Origin: Parablautia intestinalis
Lineage (GTDB): Bacteria > Bacillota > Clostridia > Lachnospirales > Lachnospiraceae
Assembly: GCA_003612395.1 (NCBI GenBank)
Contig: RAYQ01000026.1
Location: 1 to 43,274 of the forward strand
DNA length: 43,274 nucleotides
Direction of reading: 5' to 3'
Positions 24,917 to 34,721 of this stretch are shown here, in pieces. A model generated the notes under the pieces. It was not told the origin of the DNA. It ran no database searches and saw only the letters and a program-made list of their open reading frames with translations. The number at the start of each line of letters is the position of its first letter. Position 1 is the first letter of the stretch. The position numbers were made by a program, and so were the translations under genes.

Positions 24917-26530
24917 TTGGATAAAAGATTAAAAACAATAGCAGTATATTTGCCGCAATTTCATGAGGTCAAGGAGAACAGTGAATGGTGGGGAGAGGGA
25001 TTTACTGAATGGACAGCAGTAAAGTCTGCTGAAAAGTATTTCCCCGAGCATAACCAACCTCGAGTTCCTTTGCACAAAAACTATTATGATTTATCCCAAA
25101 AAAGTACAATGATCTGGCAAGCAGAATTAGCAAAAAAATTTGATATATATGGTTTTTGCTTTTATCATTATTATTTTAAAGATGGAAAGAAAATTTTGGA
25201 AAAGCCTGCAGAGAATTTATTAAAGTGGAAGGATATTGATTTACCTTTTTGCTTTTGCTGGGCAAACGAAACATGGACAAGGACATGGTCAAAAATTAAT
25301 AATGGAGCACCTTGGGCAAGTAAATTTGACAAGAGTGGCAATGTGGAAAAGGAAGTGTTATTGCTACAGGAATATGGGAAGGAAAATGAATGGAGAGCTC
25401 ATTTTGAGTATTTGCTACCCTTTTTCATGGACGATAGGTATATTAAGAAAGATAATAAGCCAGTATTTTTAATATATAAGCCTGATGATATATTAGACTT
25501 AGATGAAATGATATGTAAATGGAATGAGTGGGCACGAAGCGCAGGACTAGATGGAGTATATATGATTATCACAGATTCTTATAAATCGTCTGAGGCAGAT
25601 GCTACGATAATACGTGGTGCTGATGCTTTCGTGGATAGGCACCCTTTTGGAGAAGAAAATGTTATTAAGTATAGTCATGGAATACTAGTTAGGGATTACG
25701 ATTCATTATGGATTAATGGATTAAGAATAAAGCCTGAAGGAAACAAGCAAACATATTTAGAGGCATTCGTGGATTTTGATGCAACACCAAGGCACGAAAA
25801 AAGAGGATGGTATATAGAGGGAGTTACTCCGGAGAAATTTGAAAAGTATGCATATGAGCTTGCGATAAAAAACCTAAAATGGGGAAATGAGTTTTATTTT
25901 ATTAACGCATGGAATGAATGGGGAGAGAGCAATTACTTAGAACCAGATGAAAAAAACGGATATGCATATTTGGAGGCTTTGAAAAGAATTTCTAATAAAT
26001 GTAATAATGAATTTTTAGATGTAGATAGCGAATGGAAAATTATAGAGGAAAATACAAAAACTGTCGCAAAATTGCGAGTGGAAAATGAAAAAATCCAGTA
26101 TATAGAATCCCAAAATTCTAATGAAGCGATAAGAGAGTTACAACTTTTAAAGTATAGAGAATGCTATAATTTAATGGAACGATGGCTAAAGATAAAAGAA
26201 AGCAATCAAGATTTTATTAGTTTTTTGTTAAGTAAAAATATCAAAAAAATTTTTATATATGGATTTGGCGCGATTGGACAGCATTTTTATAACGAAGTAA
26301 AGGATTCTGCCATAGAAATTGTTGGAATTACAGATAAAAAAGGAATAAAACAAGGTTCAGTTGATGCCACAATATATGATGCCAACGTTCCTTACCCGCA
26401 ATGTGATGCTATAATAATCACGGTGGTTTCAGGGAGAGAAGAAATTGTTAAAGAGCTAAGAAGTAGATGTGAAAATGATATTTTAACTTTATGGGATATT
26501 GTGAATCAGATGGTAAAAAATTATGGATAG
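24917..26530 (+). CDS. WbsX-family glycosyltransferase with C-terminal module
   Basis: A 537-residue protein. I choose TTG 24917 because GAGAGGG at 24902-24908 has an 8-base spacer and the paralogue at 18738 begins at the same point (KRLKTIAVYLPQFH). An ATG at 24881 would overlap the upstream gene and add 12 residues. The WbsX domain (about 1-350) has SEWWGEGFTEWTAV, YGFCFYHYYF, FCFCWANETWTRTW and FINAWNEWGESNYLEPD. A helical linker with LMERWLKIKESN precedes the module (IFIYGFGAIGQHFY at about 445, VGITDKK, DAIIITVVSG). It probably acts on a different linkage from its paralogue. Confidence 0.88.
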   Translation: MDKRLKTIAVYLPQFHEVKENSEWWGEGFTEWTAVKSAEKYFPEHNQPRVPLHKNYYDLSQKSTMIWQAELAKKFDIYGFCFYHYYFKDGKKILEKPAENLLKWKDIDLPFCFCWANETWTRTWSKINNGAPWASKFDKSGNVEKEVLLLQEYGKENEWRAHFEYLLPFFMDDRYIKKDNKPVFLIYKPDDILDLDEMICKWNEWARSAGLDGVYMIITDSYKSSEADATIIRGADAFVDRHPFGEENVIKYSHGILVRDYDSLWINGLRIKPEGNKQTYLEAFVDFDATPRHEKRGWYIEGVTPEKFEKYAYELAIKNLKWGNEFYFINAWNEWGESNYLEPDEKNGYAYLEALKRISNKCNNEFLDVDSEWKIIEENTKTVAKLRVENEKIQYIESQNSNEAIRELQLLKYRECYNLMERWLKIKESNQDFISFLLSKNIKKIFIYGFGAIGQHFYNEVKDSAIEIVGITDKKGIKQGSVDATIYDANVPYPQCDAIIITVVSGREEIVKELRSRCENDILTLWDIVNQMVKNYG

Positions 26531-27596
26531 AAATTTATTGCAGAAAGACAAAAAAATTTTATTAATTTCATATTCATTGTCTATGACAGGAGCTCCCATT
26601 GCTTTGCTAAATATGGCAATTGCGTTAAAGAATTTTGGCTATTCACCAGTTATTTTGAGTAATACAGACGGTGATTTGCGTAATGTTATTTTAGATAATA
26701 ATATTGCTGTAGTAATAGAGCCTCAATTAGAGACAAATGTTTCTAGTTTTGCATGGTGGGTAAAAAAATATGATTATGTTGTAATAAACACAATACTGTA
26801 TAGTAATTCTATAAAATATTTAAAGGAGAATAGAAAAGAAAAAATAATTTGGTGGATTCATGAATCGAGTGAATATTATAAAAATATTAATATCAATTTG
26901 ATACTATCTAATATAGTAGTTTGTGGAGTGGGGAAAATTGCCAGTGATAATTTTTACAGAGCGTTTAATGTGCAACCATATAATTTGCTTTATGGAGTAC
27001 GAAATGAGTGCCTTGTTCAGAAAAAGCGATATGATGATAGGATTGTTTTTGCCTTAATAGGTAAAATCGGGTATAGAAAAGGGACGGATGTTTTTTTAGA
27101 TGCCCTGGAAATTTTACCATCACATTATAGAGATAATATATGTTTTCTTGTTATTGGCAGCAAGGAAGAAGGCAATGATGAAGTGTATGCGAGGTTATTA
27201 AGAATGGCTAGTTTTCGCCCTGAGATACAGGTTGTAGGGGAATTTGATAGAGAAAGACTGTATGGTGCCTTTTCAGGGATAGATATGTTACTTCTCCCTT
27301 CAAAAGAAGATCCTATGCCTGTCGTTTTTGCAGAAGCGGCGATAAATCAAATCCCTTCAATTATTTCAACGGGATGTGGAACGGTGGAATACTTGAAAAA
27401 TGGAGTAAATAGTTATATATTTGAAAAAAATGATTTTAAGCAATTGGCTGAAAAGATAATATATGCTTATGAGCATAGAAATAATATTAAAGAGATGGGA
27501 AAAGAAGTAAAAGTTTTATTTGATAAATTTTTTTCAATGAATGTATTTGAATCCAGTTTACGGAAACTTTTACGGGAAGTGTTATGGGAAGAATAA
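26523..27596 (+). CDS. GT4-family glycosyltransferase
   Basis: A 357-residue GT-B enzyme whose start overlaps the WbsX stop by 8 bases. The N-terminal domain has LLISYSLSMTGAPIALLNMA and IIWWIHESSEYY. The C-terminal domain has FALIGKIGYRKGTDVFLDAL, CFLVIGSKEE, QVVGEFDRERLYGAFSGIDMLLLPSKEDPMPVVFAEAAINQIPSI and GTVEYLKNGVNSYIF. It carries no module. Its own stop overlaps the start of the next gene, which begins with a degenerate module. The chain of overlapping genes from 23254 to 29053 suggests one transcript with coupled translation. Confidence 0.9.
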   Translation: MDRNLLQKDKKILLISYSLSMTGAPIALLNMAIALKNFGYSPVILSNTDGDLRNVILDNNIAVVIEPQLETNVSSFAWWVKKYDYVVINTILYSNSIKYLKENRKEKIIWWIHESSEYYKNININLILSNIVVCGVGKIASDNFYRAFNVQPYNLLYGVRNECLVQKKRYDDRIVFALIGKIGYRKGTDVFLDALEILPSHYRDNICFLVIGSKEEGNDEVYARLLRMASFRPEIQVVGEFDRERLYGAFSGIDMLLLPSKEDPMPVVFAEAAINQIPSIISTGCGTVEYLKNGVNSYIFEKNDFKQLAEKIIYAYEHRNNIKEMGKEVKVLFDKFFSMNVFESSLRKLLREVLWEE

Positions 27597-29053
27597 TTAT
27601 AATAGGAAATTGGGATATTATAAAAGCTTATATGCCTTATATAAATATTAATAGTGTTGTATGCTTTGCAGATGATAGTGCGGAATTAAAAAGATTGTAT
27701 GGGAAAGTTATCGTACGATTAGAGAGAATTAAAGAATTTGAAAGCGATTATGTGGTTATTTTTGAAAGAGAAAATATAGGATTTTATTATACACAGCTTA
27801 AAAATCTTGGTATTTCAAGAGAGAAGATTATTAATTGGGTATATTATTTATTTTTTTTAGAACAAAAAACTACTAAATTTTCACGAGATGCATATGCAAT
27901 AATAAATCAAAGTATAAAGCAATTAATGGTTCATACTTTATTAGATATTGATTTTGGAATGGCACGAAATGCCCTTTTTATTTATAGCAGAAATGTACAA
28001 GACAATTTAAGGTATATTGATAATTATGGAAAAAAATCTTTTTTGTATGGAGTGAATAATTACAAAAATATATATGAAACGCTAGATCTAACAAAACGTT
28101 ATGATGCAGTGTGCTGTTTGGATTTTTACTTAAATCATTCTTTAACAGAGCTTTATGAAATGATTGAGGTAATAAGAGGAATAACAAGATATATTTTTAT
28201 CTCTTTGCCATTTAAGTGTTTTGGAATCTTTGATGAATGGACGGAAATGGACTTTTCCATGTATGGTAAAGTTGCTGTTTTTCATATGGAATTATCAAAA
28301 TTAGTAGTAATTGATACATATGATTGCAATGAGGTAAATGAGGAGGTTAAAATATTTACAGTTACTCATAAGGAATTTGTTCCTCCTAAAAATAATATTT
28401 ATATACCAATACACGCAGGTAAGAGCTCAAATAATATGAGTATTTTAAGAGATGATATAGGTGATAGTTCTATTGCTGAATTAAATCCATATATTAATGA
28501 ATGTACAGCACTATATTGGATATGGAAAAATACAACTGATAAGTACATTGGCTTAAATCATTACCGAAGATTTTTCTGTATTGGAAAGTATTGGGGAGAG
28601 TCGGAACAAAATTTACTAGATTCAAAAAATATAAAAATATTTTTGAATAAGTATGATATGATTGTTGCAGAGGCGTGTGACTTTTACCCTAGAACAATTT
28701 CTGAAGCTTTAAAGGAGAGCGTAAATCCTGATGCTTATCAGAAAGCATATACTGCTACAAAGAAAATAATAATAAAAAAATATCCGGAGTATAAAGAGGA
28801 CTACGATAGATATTTTAATGGGTATGTATCCAATTTATGTAATATGTTTATAACAAGAAGGGAAATATTAAATAAATACTGTGAATGGTTATTCTCCATT
28901 ATTTTGGAAGTAGTAGAGAAATTGCCCTTGGATTCTTATGATTCATATAGTAAGAGAATAGTAGGATTTATTGCTGAAAGACTTTTAACATTATGGATTA
29001 TTCATAATGATATAAGCGTAAAAGAATTACCAATATTATTTATTAAAAAATAA
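27584..29053 (+). CDS. DUF4422-family glycosyltransferase with degenerate N-terminal module
   Basis: A 489-residue protein. Residues 3-90 follow the module's secondary-structure order but lack the glycine loop (RIIIIGNWDIIKAY, then SVVCFADDS). Residues about 110-250 are a region of unknown fold with a YDAVCCLDFYLN strand. The C-terminal DUF4422 domain starts near residue 255 with IFTVTHKEFVPP and contains IPIHAGKS, GDSSIAELNPYINECTALYWIWKN and YIGLNHYRRFF, the family signature. DUF4422 proteins lie in capsule and LPS clusters and are regarded as glycosyltransferases. The start overlaps the upstream GT4 gene by 13 bases. Confidence 0.82.
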   Translation: MGRIIIIGNWDIIKAYMPYININSVVCFADDSAELKRLYGKVIVRLERIKEFESDYVVIFERENIGFYYTQLKNLGISREKIINWVYYLFFLEQKTTKFSRDAYAIINQSIKQLMVHTLLDIDFGMARNALFIYSRNVQDNLRYIDNYGKKSFLYGVNNYKNIYETLDLTKRYDAVCCLDFYLNHSLTELYEMIEVIRGITRYIFISLPFKCFGIFDEWTEMDFSMYGKVAVFHMELSKLVVIDTYDCNEVNEEVKIFTVTHKEFVPPKNNIYIPIHAGKSSNNMSILRDDIGDSSIAELNPYINECTALYWIWKNTTDKYIGLNHYRRFFCIGKYWGESEQNLLDSKNIKIFLNKYDMIVAEACDFYPRTISEALKESVNPDAYQKAYTATKKIIIKKYPEYKEDYDRYFNGYVSNLCNMFITRREILNKYCEWLFSIILEVVEKLPLDSYDSYSKRIVGFIAERLLTLWIIHNDISVKELPILFIKK

Positions 29054-29078
29054 AATAAGTTATCGGGAGAAATAATAG

Positions 29079-31301
29079 TTGAATAGAGATGAGTGGTTGT
29101 TAAAAGAATTAAAAAAAAATATAGTTCGCTGCTTTTCACTGAAAAAGAATGCTAAAATTATGATTATTGTATCCGATTATGATAGAGCAGAGCATCTATT
29201 TGATAAATCAGATGATGTTTTTTGGGTGATAAGGATATTAGAAGAGTTTATGTGCGCCCCCTATTCGCAGTTGGTGAAAGATGGATATGATTTTATATTT
29301 GCAATTGAAGTTATCGAGACATGTAAAAATCCAATAAAGATGATACAATATTTGAAAAAGCTACTTGCAGAAGACGGAAAGCTTATTATAGGAGCTGAAA
29401 ATAGACTTGGAATAAAGTACTTTTGTGGTGAAAAAGAACCATTTATGCAGAAAGTATTTGTAGGAATAGAAGATTATCAAGGAAGTTTAGACTCCGGTCG
29501 AAAAGGGCGCTTATATGCAAAAAATGAAATAGAAGAAATTTTGAAAAAAGGCGGGTTTGAAAGATTTAAATTTTACTCTGTATTTCCAGATTTAGAACAT
29601 ATACAGGTAATATTTTCAGAAGATTATTTACCCCAAGAAGACATGGCAATCCGCATCGGACCAATGTATAATTGTCCTGATACTGTTTTTGCTCATGAAG
29701 AAAAAATATTTACATCACTTATTCATAATAAAATATTTCATCAAATGGCGAATGCCTTTTTAATTGAGTGTGGCAAAAGAAATAATCTGGAGGAATTGCG
29801 GCAAATAACTTTTTCTACAGATAGAGGCCAGGATAAGGCGATGGCTACTATGATGTATAAAGATATTGTGATAAAAACACCTATATATCCTCAAGGACGA
29901 GCAGAAATAGAACAGCTATTAGGAAATACTAGTAATCTACAGGCTAGAGGGATCCATATTGTTGAAGCTAAGACCAGAGAAAATGGGGTGATAATGCCAT
30001 TTATACAGGCAGAATTAGCAAATGTATATTTGCAACGATTACTAGAAAAGGATGTTGACAGTTTTATCATTCAGATGGAGAAGTTTTTAGATTATATATT
30101 AAAATCATCTGATATTATAAGCATTGATTCCGAATTAGGCCCATTGGTAAAGAATGGTTATGTAGATTTGGTTCCCCTTAATAGTTTTGTAATAGATAAT
30201 GATTTTGTTTTTTTTGATCAAGAATTTTGTATAGTTAATTACCCTGTTCATGCTATTATGTTTCGGGCCATTGCAATGGTATATATGTACAATGATAAAA
30301 GAGAAGAGATACTTCCGTCAAAGTATTTTATGGATAAATATGGGATTAGAAACGATTCCTATTTTTGGCAAAAAATATCAGACCAGTTTACAGACAAGTT
30401 GACTAATCAAGAAATATTAGGTGATTTTTACAAATTACACAGAAGAAATTATTTTGTTGTAGAAAAAAATAGAGAAAGATTGAATTCATCCATTACTGAT
30501 TATGAAAATATTGTTTTAAACCCTTTTCAAAATTTATATGGGAAAAAATTATTTATTTTTGGTGCTGGTAATTTTGCAAAAAAATTTATTGCAATGTATA
30601 AACATGATTATTTGATAGAGGGAATATTGGATAATGATTCCTGCAAATGGGGAAATACATTAGAGGGATATCCTATTATGAATCCGACAGTATTAAAGCA
30701 TTTAAAGGGGAATGAATATAAAGTAATCATTTGTATAAAAAACTATCAACCTATTTATACACAGCTGGTAAACATGGGGGTAATTAATATCGGTACTTAT
30801 GATATGAACAGAGTTTATCCAGGAAGACAGGCATTAGCAATTCCATATGAAATAGAAAAAGATAAAATTAAGAAGAGATATCATATTGGGTATATAGCGG
30901 GTGTTTTTGATTTATATCATCTAGGACATTTAAATATGTTTCGAAGAGCAAAGGAGCTTTGTGATTATTTAATTGTTGGTGTTGTTTCAGATGCGGGAGT
31001 ACGCCATTTCAAAAATGCAGAGCCATATGTACCATTTGAAGAGAGAATAGATTTAGTGAGAGCATGTAGATATGTGGACGAGGCAGTAGAAATTCCTTTT
31101 TTCTTTAGAGGAACGGTTGAAGCATTTGAAAAATATCATTTTGATGTTCAGTTTTCAGGGAGTGATTATACTGATAATCCCGGATGGTCTGAAATGAAAA
31201 AGTACTTAAATGCCCATGGAGCGGAAATGGTATTTTTCCCATATACAAAGCAAACAAGTTCAACTAAGTTAAAAAGACTAATTGATAAGGGGCTTTTATA
31301 A
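29079..31301 (+). CDS. Multidomain methyltransferase-like/kinase-like/module/TagD-type cytidylyltransferase
   Basis: A 740-residue protein with TTG start and GGGAGA at an 8-base spacer. Residues about 20-185 resemble a class I methyltransferase without an obvious glycine loop (FIFAIEVIETCKNP, GKLIIGAENRLG). Residues about 200-460 resemble a kinase-like fold (VDLVPLNSF then FVFFDQEF, like the catalytic and metal loops of small-molecule kinases); this is tentative. Residues 488-580 are the module (LFIFGAGNFAKKF, LDNDSCKWG). Residues 601-740 are a glycerol-3-phosphate-type cytidylyltransferase with GVFDLYHLGHLNM (HxGH at 614-617) and a TSSTKLKRL end motif. It may activate a phosphorylated polyol with CTP. 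It is followed by the exporter genes. Confidence 0.82.
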   Translation: MNRDEWLLKELKKNIVRCFSLKKNAKIMIIVSDYDRAEHLFDKSDDVFWVIRILEEFMCAPYSQLVKDGYDFIFAIEVIETCKNPIKMIQYLKKLLAEDGKLIIGAENRLGIKYFCGEKEPFMQKVFVGIEDYQGSLDSGRKGRLYAKNEIEEILKKGGFERFKFYSVFPDLEHIQVIFSEDYLPQEDMAIRIGPMYNCPDTVFAHEEKIFTSLIHNKIFHQMANAFLIECGKRNNLEELRQITFSTDRGQDKAMATMMYKDIVIKTPIYPQGRAEIEQLLGNTSNLQARGIHIVEAKTRENGVIMPFIQAELANVYLQRLLEKDVDSFIIQMEKFLDYILKSSDIISIDSELGPLVKNGYVDLVPLNSFVIDNDFVFFDQEFCIVNYPVHAIMFRAIAMVYMYNDKREEILPSKYFMDKYGIRNDSYFWQKISDQFTDKLTNQEILGDFYKLHRRNYFVVEKNRERLNSSITDYENIVLNPFQNLYGKKLFIFGAGNFAKKFIAMYKHDYLIEGILDNDSCKWGNTLEGYPIMNPTVLKHLKGNEYKVIICIKNYQPIYTQLVNMGVINIGTYDMNRVYPGRQALAIPYEIEKDKIKKRYHIGYIAGVFDLYHLGHLNMFRRAKELCDYLIVGVVSDAGVRHFKNAEPYVPFEERIDLVRACRYVDEAVEIPFFFRGTVEAFEKYHFDVQFSGSDYTDNPGWSEMKKYLNAHGAEMVFFPYTKQTSSTKLKRLIDKGLL

Positions 31302-31342
31302 TTGTTTAATACAAAGGAAAGGACGAAAGGTTCAAATTTAGT

Positions 31343-32638
31343 ATGAATTACTGTATAACTATGAGGAAGAGCCCGATTATAAAAATAGCAAAAACATTAT
31401 TATGGATAATAGGATTTTTGCTGATAGTAGTAGGAGGACTTTACCCCATCAAAAATCGTGATGTTTTGTTAGTAGTGGATATTGATGGAGAAACAGAGTC
31501 AATTATGGTGACAGCAGAAGAAATGCAATTATTACACCAGATAAAATTGCCATATTCAGGATCAGAAACTACTGGAATAAAGGAGATACGTTTTTACCGA
31601 CATTTCACTTCTCTATGTATTAGCAAAATTAGTATGGAAAAGTTTGATGAATATGCTTATATAGATGGAAATGAACTTGTTTTTAATGAGAATACCTTGA
31701 AAAAAATGAAGGAATTATCTACGTCTGTAATATCAGAGAGATTGCTGTATGTTGAAGTTATACTAGCAGGTATTATATTAGTATGGATACTTTTGAACGC
31801 GTTGGATGAGAAGATAAATCCGAAAAACTATGATAATCATGGTCCAATATATGAAATTAAAAGATTTGCTAATGATCTAGTAAAATATCAGGAATATATT
31901 ATTTTTTCAGCACGTGCAGATTTGAAAGCTGAGGTGGCTAATTCTTATTTAAATAGACTTTGGTGGCTTCTGGAGCCTTTCTTTAATATGCTTGTATATG
32001 TGGTAGTATTTGGAAAAGTTATGGGAAGATCAGTAGAAAATTATGCTACTTTTGTATTTTCAGCATTGTTAATGTGGAATTATTTTAGTAAAACGGTTAA
32101 CTATAGTGTTAAATGTGTTCGTAATAGCAGGGATATTGTGACAAAAATATATGTCCCTAAATATGTACTTTTATTATCTAATATGGTTTTAAATTTTATT
32201 AAATTATTATTTTCTCTTTTGGTTTTGGTAGTTATGCTAATAGTATTTCAGGTATCGGTGGGAAACGCGGTTTTCTGGGTAATCCCGGCATATATTGTAA
32301 TGATTGTATTATCTTTTGGGGTAGGGATGATATTTCTTCACTATGGAGTATATGTAGATGATTTGGCCTATGCGGTTGGTATCTTATTGCAGATGTTGAT
32401 GTTTCTTTCAGGTATTTTTTATGAAATGATTACAGCGTTGGATGCACCATTAAATGAGATCCTTTTGTGCTTCAATCCTGTTGCAGTGTTTATAGATACT
32501 ATGCGAAATGCATTACTGAACAATAGAGTGACGAATGTTCCGCTGATAGGAGTTTGGTTGATACTAGCTATCCTTCTTTCTTATATTGGAATACACAACG
32601 TATATCGTAATGAAAATGGATATGTAAAGGTGATTTAG
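31343..32638 (+). CDS. ABC-2 type polysaccharide/teichoic acid export permease with long N-terminal extension
   Basis: A 431-residue membrane protein. Residues about 165-431 are the TagG/Wzm-type ABC2 permease (LWWLLEPFFNMLVYVVVFGKV, six hydrophobic segments, a CFNPVAVFIDTMRNALL end). This domain normally makes up the whole protein of about 260-280 residues. Here it is preceded by a helix at about 14-32, a roughly 100-residue soluble segment and a second helix (about 136-154), giving an extra two-helix domain that probably faces outside. It exports the finished lipid-linked polymer together with the ATPase encoded directly downstream. The start ATG is 41 bases after the previous gene, and the next gene begins at the base after the stop. 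Confidence 0.88.
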   Translation: MNYCITMRKSPIIKIAKTLLWIIGFLLIVVGGLYPIKNRDVLLVVDIDGETESIMVTAEEMQLLHQIKLPYSGSETTGIKEIRFYRHFTSLCISKISMEKFDEYAYIDGNELVFNENTLKKMKELSTSVISERLLYVEVILAGIILVWILLNALDEKINPKNYDNHGPIYEIKRFANDLVKYQEYIIFSARADLKAEVANSYLNRLWWLLEPFFNMLVYVVVFGKVMGRSVENYATFVFSALLMWNYFSKTVNYSVKCVRNSRDIVTKIYVPKYVLLLSNMVLNFIKLLFSLLVLVVMLIVFQVSVGNAVFWVIPAYIVMIVLSFGVGMIFLHYGVYVDDLAYAVGILLQMLMFLSGIFYEMITALDAPLNEILLCFNPVAVFIDTMRNALLNNRVTNVPLIGVWLILAILLSYIGIHNVYRNENGYVKVI

Positions 32639-33370
32639 ATGTATGATAATTTAGCTTTAGAAGTACAGCATGTTAGCATTGACTATAGAGACTTGACACA
32701 TATGTCTTTGGCGAAAAGCTTACGTAAGGGAGAAGTTAGAAGAGCAAATGTTGTCCGGGCAGTTAATAATATATCATTTTCTGTTAATCAGGGAGAAATT
32801 TTGGGTATTGTTGGACGTAATGGCTCAGGAAAAACAACTTTATTACGGTCAGTTGCAGGCATATTTCAACCGGATGAAGGCGTGATAGATACACATGGCA
32901 ACAGAGTTTCCCTTATGGCAATTGGCATTGGTTTTAATGCAAATAACACAGGGCGAGAAAATATACTAAAGTCGGGAATGCTTTTGGGATGTAAGATGAG
33001 CTATATAAAAGAGCATATGGATGAAATAATAGAATTTTCTGAATTGGGAGATTTTATAGACAGACCGGTAAGAACATATTCTTCTGGAATGTATTCGAAG
33101 CTTTCATTTGCAGTTACAGCAATATTGGATACGGATATCATGCTTGTTGATGAGGTTCTTTCTGTGGGAGATGAAAAATTTCGTAAAAAATCGTTTAAAA
33201 AGATGGAACAACTTATGCAGTCCGACCGTACAGTATTAATTGTTAGTCATGCAACAAACACATTAGAACAGTTTTGTAATCGAGTTCTTTGGATTAATGA
33301 TGGGCAATTTATGATGATAGGAGAGACGGACACTGTACTTGCGGCATATAATGAAAGTATGCAATTATAA
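32639..33370 (+). CDS. ABC transporter ATPase for polysaccharide/teichoic acid export (TagH/Wzt type)
   Basis: A 243-residue ATPase with Walker A GRNGSGKTT (59-67), signature YSSGMYSKLSFAV (147-159), Walker B DIMLVDE (166-172) and the switch histidine in IVSHATN. The RRANVVRAVNNISF start of the ATPase core is typical of the TagH/Wzt/KpsT group. It ends right after the ATPase core, so it lacks the C-terminal carbohydrate-binding domain of Wzt proteins that recognise modified chain ends. It powers export through the permease encoded directly upstream. No clear terminator was seen after it. Confidence 0.94.
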   Translation: MYDNLALEVQHVSIDYRDLTHMSLAKSLRKGEVRRANVVRAVNNISFSVNQGEILGIVGRNGSGKTTLLRSVAGIFQPDEGVIDTHGNRVSLMAIGIGFNANNTGRENILKSGMLLGCKMSYIKEHMDEIIEFSELGDFIDRPVRTYSSGMYSKLSFAVTAILDTDIMLVDEVLSVGDEKFRKKSFKKMEQLMQSDRTVLIVSHATNTLEQFCNRVLWINDGQFMMIGETDTVLAAYNESMQL

Positions 33371-33733
33371 GAAGATAAAAGCCATACAATAAAATGTTGT
33401 ATACAAAATGTACAGCTTTTATACAAAGATGATAAGAATCAGATAATTTTTGAATATTCCTACGAGTCAAAGCGGACACTAATTAAAATCAGAATTTAAG
33501 CCCCCAGGAATCACACTATTTATGAGTGATGGTTATTCACTTATATAAGAGTATTGTTTAAGTCCTTAATGCATCAGCAAGGTGCGCGATTACTTATACC
33601 AATATTTTCATAGATATATAATTCAACATATATAAGTATGTAACTAATTATTAAGCGAATTCAAAATTACCAGATAGTTGATGGAAACTGGTTGAAATAT
33701 TTAATCATTTTATAAACTATATTATGAAATGGG
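33371..33733. other. Intergenic stretch between convergent operons
   Basis: No gene is supported in either direction. A weak AT-rich inverted repeat (ATACAA/TTGTAT, 33384-33402) follows the ATPase gene, without the T-run of a standard terminator. Several short reading frames are interrupted by stops and show no recognisable similarity. Confidence 0.4.
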
Positions 33734-34678
33734 TTAATGAATTAAGGCTTGTTCTATAAAATATAGAGGCCTTTCTTTGGTTTCAATATATAATTTTCCA
33801 ATATACTCGCCAACAATTCCTAATGAAATCAGTTGAACTCCGCCAATAAACCAGATTGATATCATCATACTGGTCCATCCGGCAACAGTATCACCAGAAA
33901 TGTGAGCTATAATAGCCTGTACTATCATTATAGTACAAAAAAGAACAATTATGCACCCTAACCAGCCAATTAAAGCAAGTGGCTTTATGCTAAAGGATGT
34001 AATTGCATTAGTAGCCAGATTCAACATTTTTTTTAGGGAATACTTAGATTTACCTGCTTCACGTTCTTTTATATCTTCATAAACACATTCTGTTTTAAAT
34101 CCCAGCAAGGGCACTATTCCCCTTAAAAACAAATTCCTTTCTTTATATTTTGACAATGCCTGAACCGCAATTTTACTCATCAACCTAAAATCGGCATGAT
34201 TATAAATTGTTCTTACCCCTAACAGATTCATCAATTTATAAAAACCTTCTGCGGAGACCCTTTTGGCCCATGGATCTGCTAATCGTTTCTTTTTTATCCC
34301 ATAAACAATTTGATTTCCGTCATAATATTTATCAATCATTTCTTCCACAACATTAATATCGTCCTGTAAGTCTGCATCAATTGTAATCATTATATTTGCA
34401 TCTTCTTTAGCTGTCATAAGGCCGGCCCACAAAGCATTTTGATGCCCTACATTTGCCGAAAGTTTTATACCATTAACATACTTAGAATTTAAATAATTTT
34501 TTTTGATTATTTCCCAAGTATTATCACTGCTTCCATCATTTACAAAAAGCATATAACTATCTTCTGATATTTTTTTTCTTTCAATCAAATCTTTCATCAA
34601 AAATAATAATCTTTCAATCGTAATTTCCAATATTTCATCTTCATTGTAGCATGGCAAAACAAATACTAAACGCTCCAC
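33734..34678 (-). CDS. GtrB/DPM1-like polyprenyl-phosphate glycosyltransferase (GT2)
   Basis: A 314-residue protein with GTG start and GGGAG 9 bases upstream. The GT2 domain has VFVLPCYNEDEI, LFVNDGSSDNT (45-54), ANVGHQNALWAG and the metal site ITIDADLQDD (99-107). The C-terminal part has two transmembrane helices (about 230-258 and 270-292) with the IGVxGEYIGxLY-type end (GIVGEYIGKLYIETKERP). This is the bactoprenol glycosyltransferase group that makes undecaprenyl-phosphate-linked glucose or a related sugar on the cytosolic side, for use outside. The GtrII-like gene transcribed just before it is the expected user of that lipid-linked donor. Confidence 0.92.
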   Translation of the reverse strand: MERLVFVLPCYNEDEILEITIERLLFLMKDLIERKKISEDSYMLFVNDGSSDNTWEIIKKNYLNSKYVNGIKLSANVGHQNALWAGLMTAKEDANIMITIDADLQDDINVVEEMIDKYYDGNQIVYGIKKKRLADPWAKRVSAEGFYKLMNLLGVRTIYNHADFRLMSKIAVQALSKYKERNLFLRGIVPLLGFKTECVYEDIKEREAGKSKYSLKKMLNLATNAITSFSIKPLALIGWLGCIIVLFCTIMIVQAIIAHISGDTVAGWTSMMISIWFIGGVQLISLGIVGEYIGKLYIETKERPLYFIEQALIH

Positions 34679-34721
34679 TTATCATTCTCCCTATATTTTC
34701 TTTGAATATATCTTGTAAAAA

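Noticed and set aside
18916-29119. A9 runs at 18916-18924 and 29111-29119
   Set aside because: Long A-runs are expected in AT-rich coding DNA, so unlike the G9 runs they are not good evidence for phase variation.
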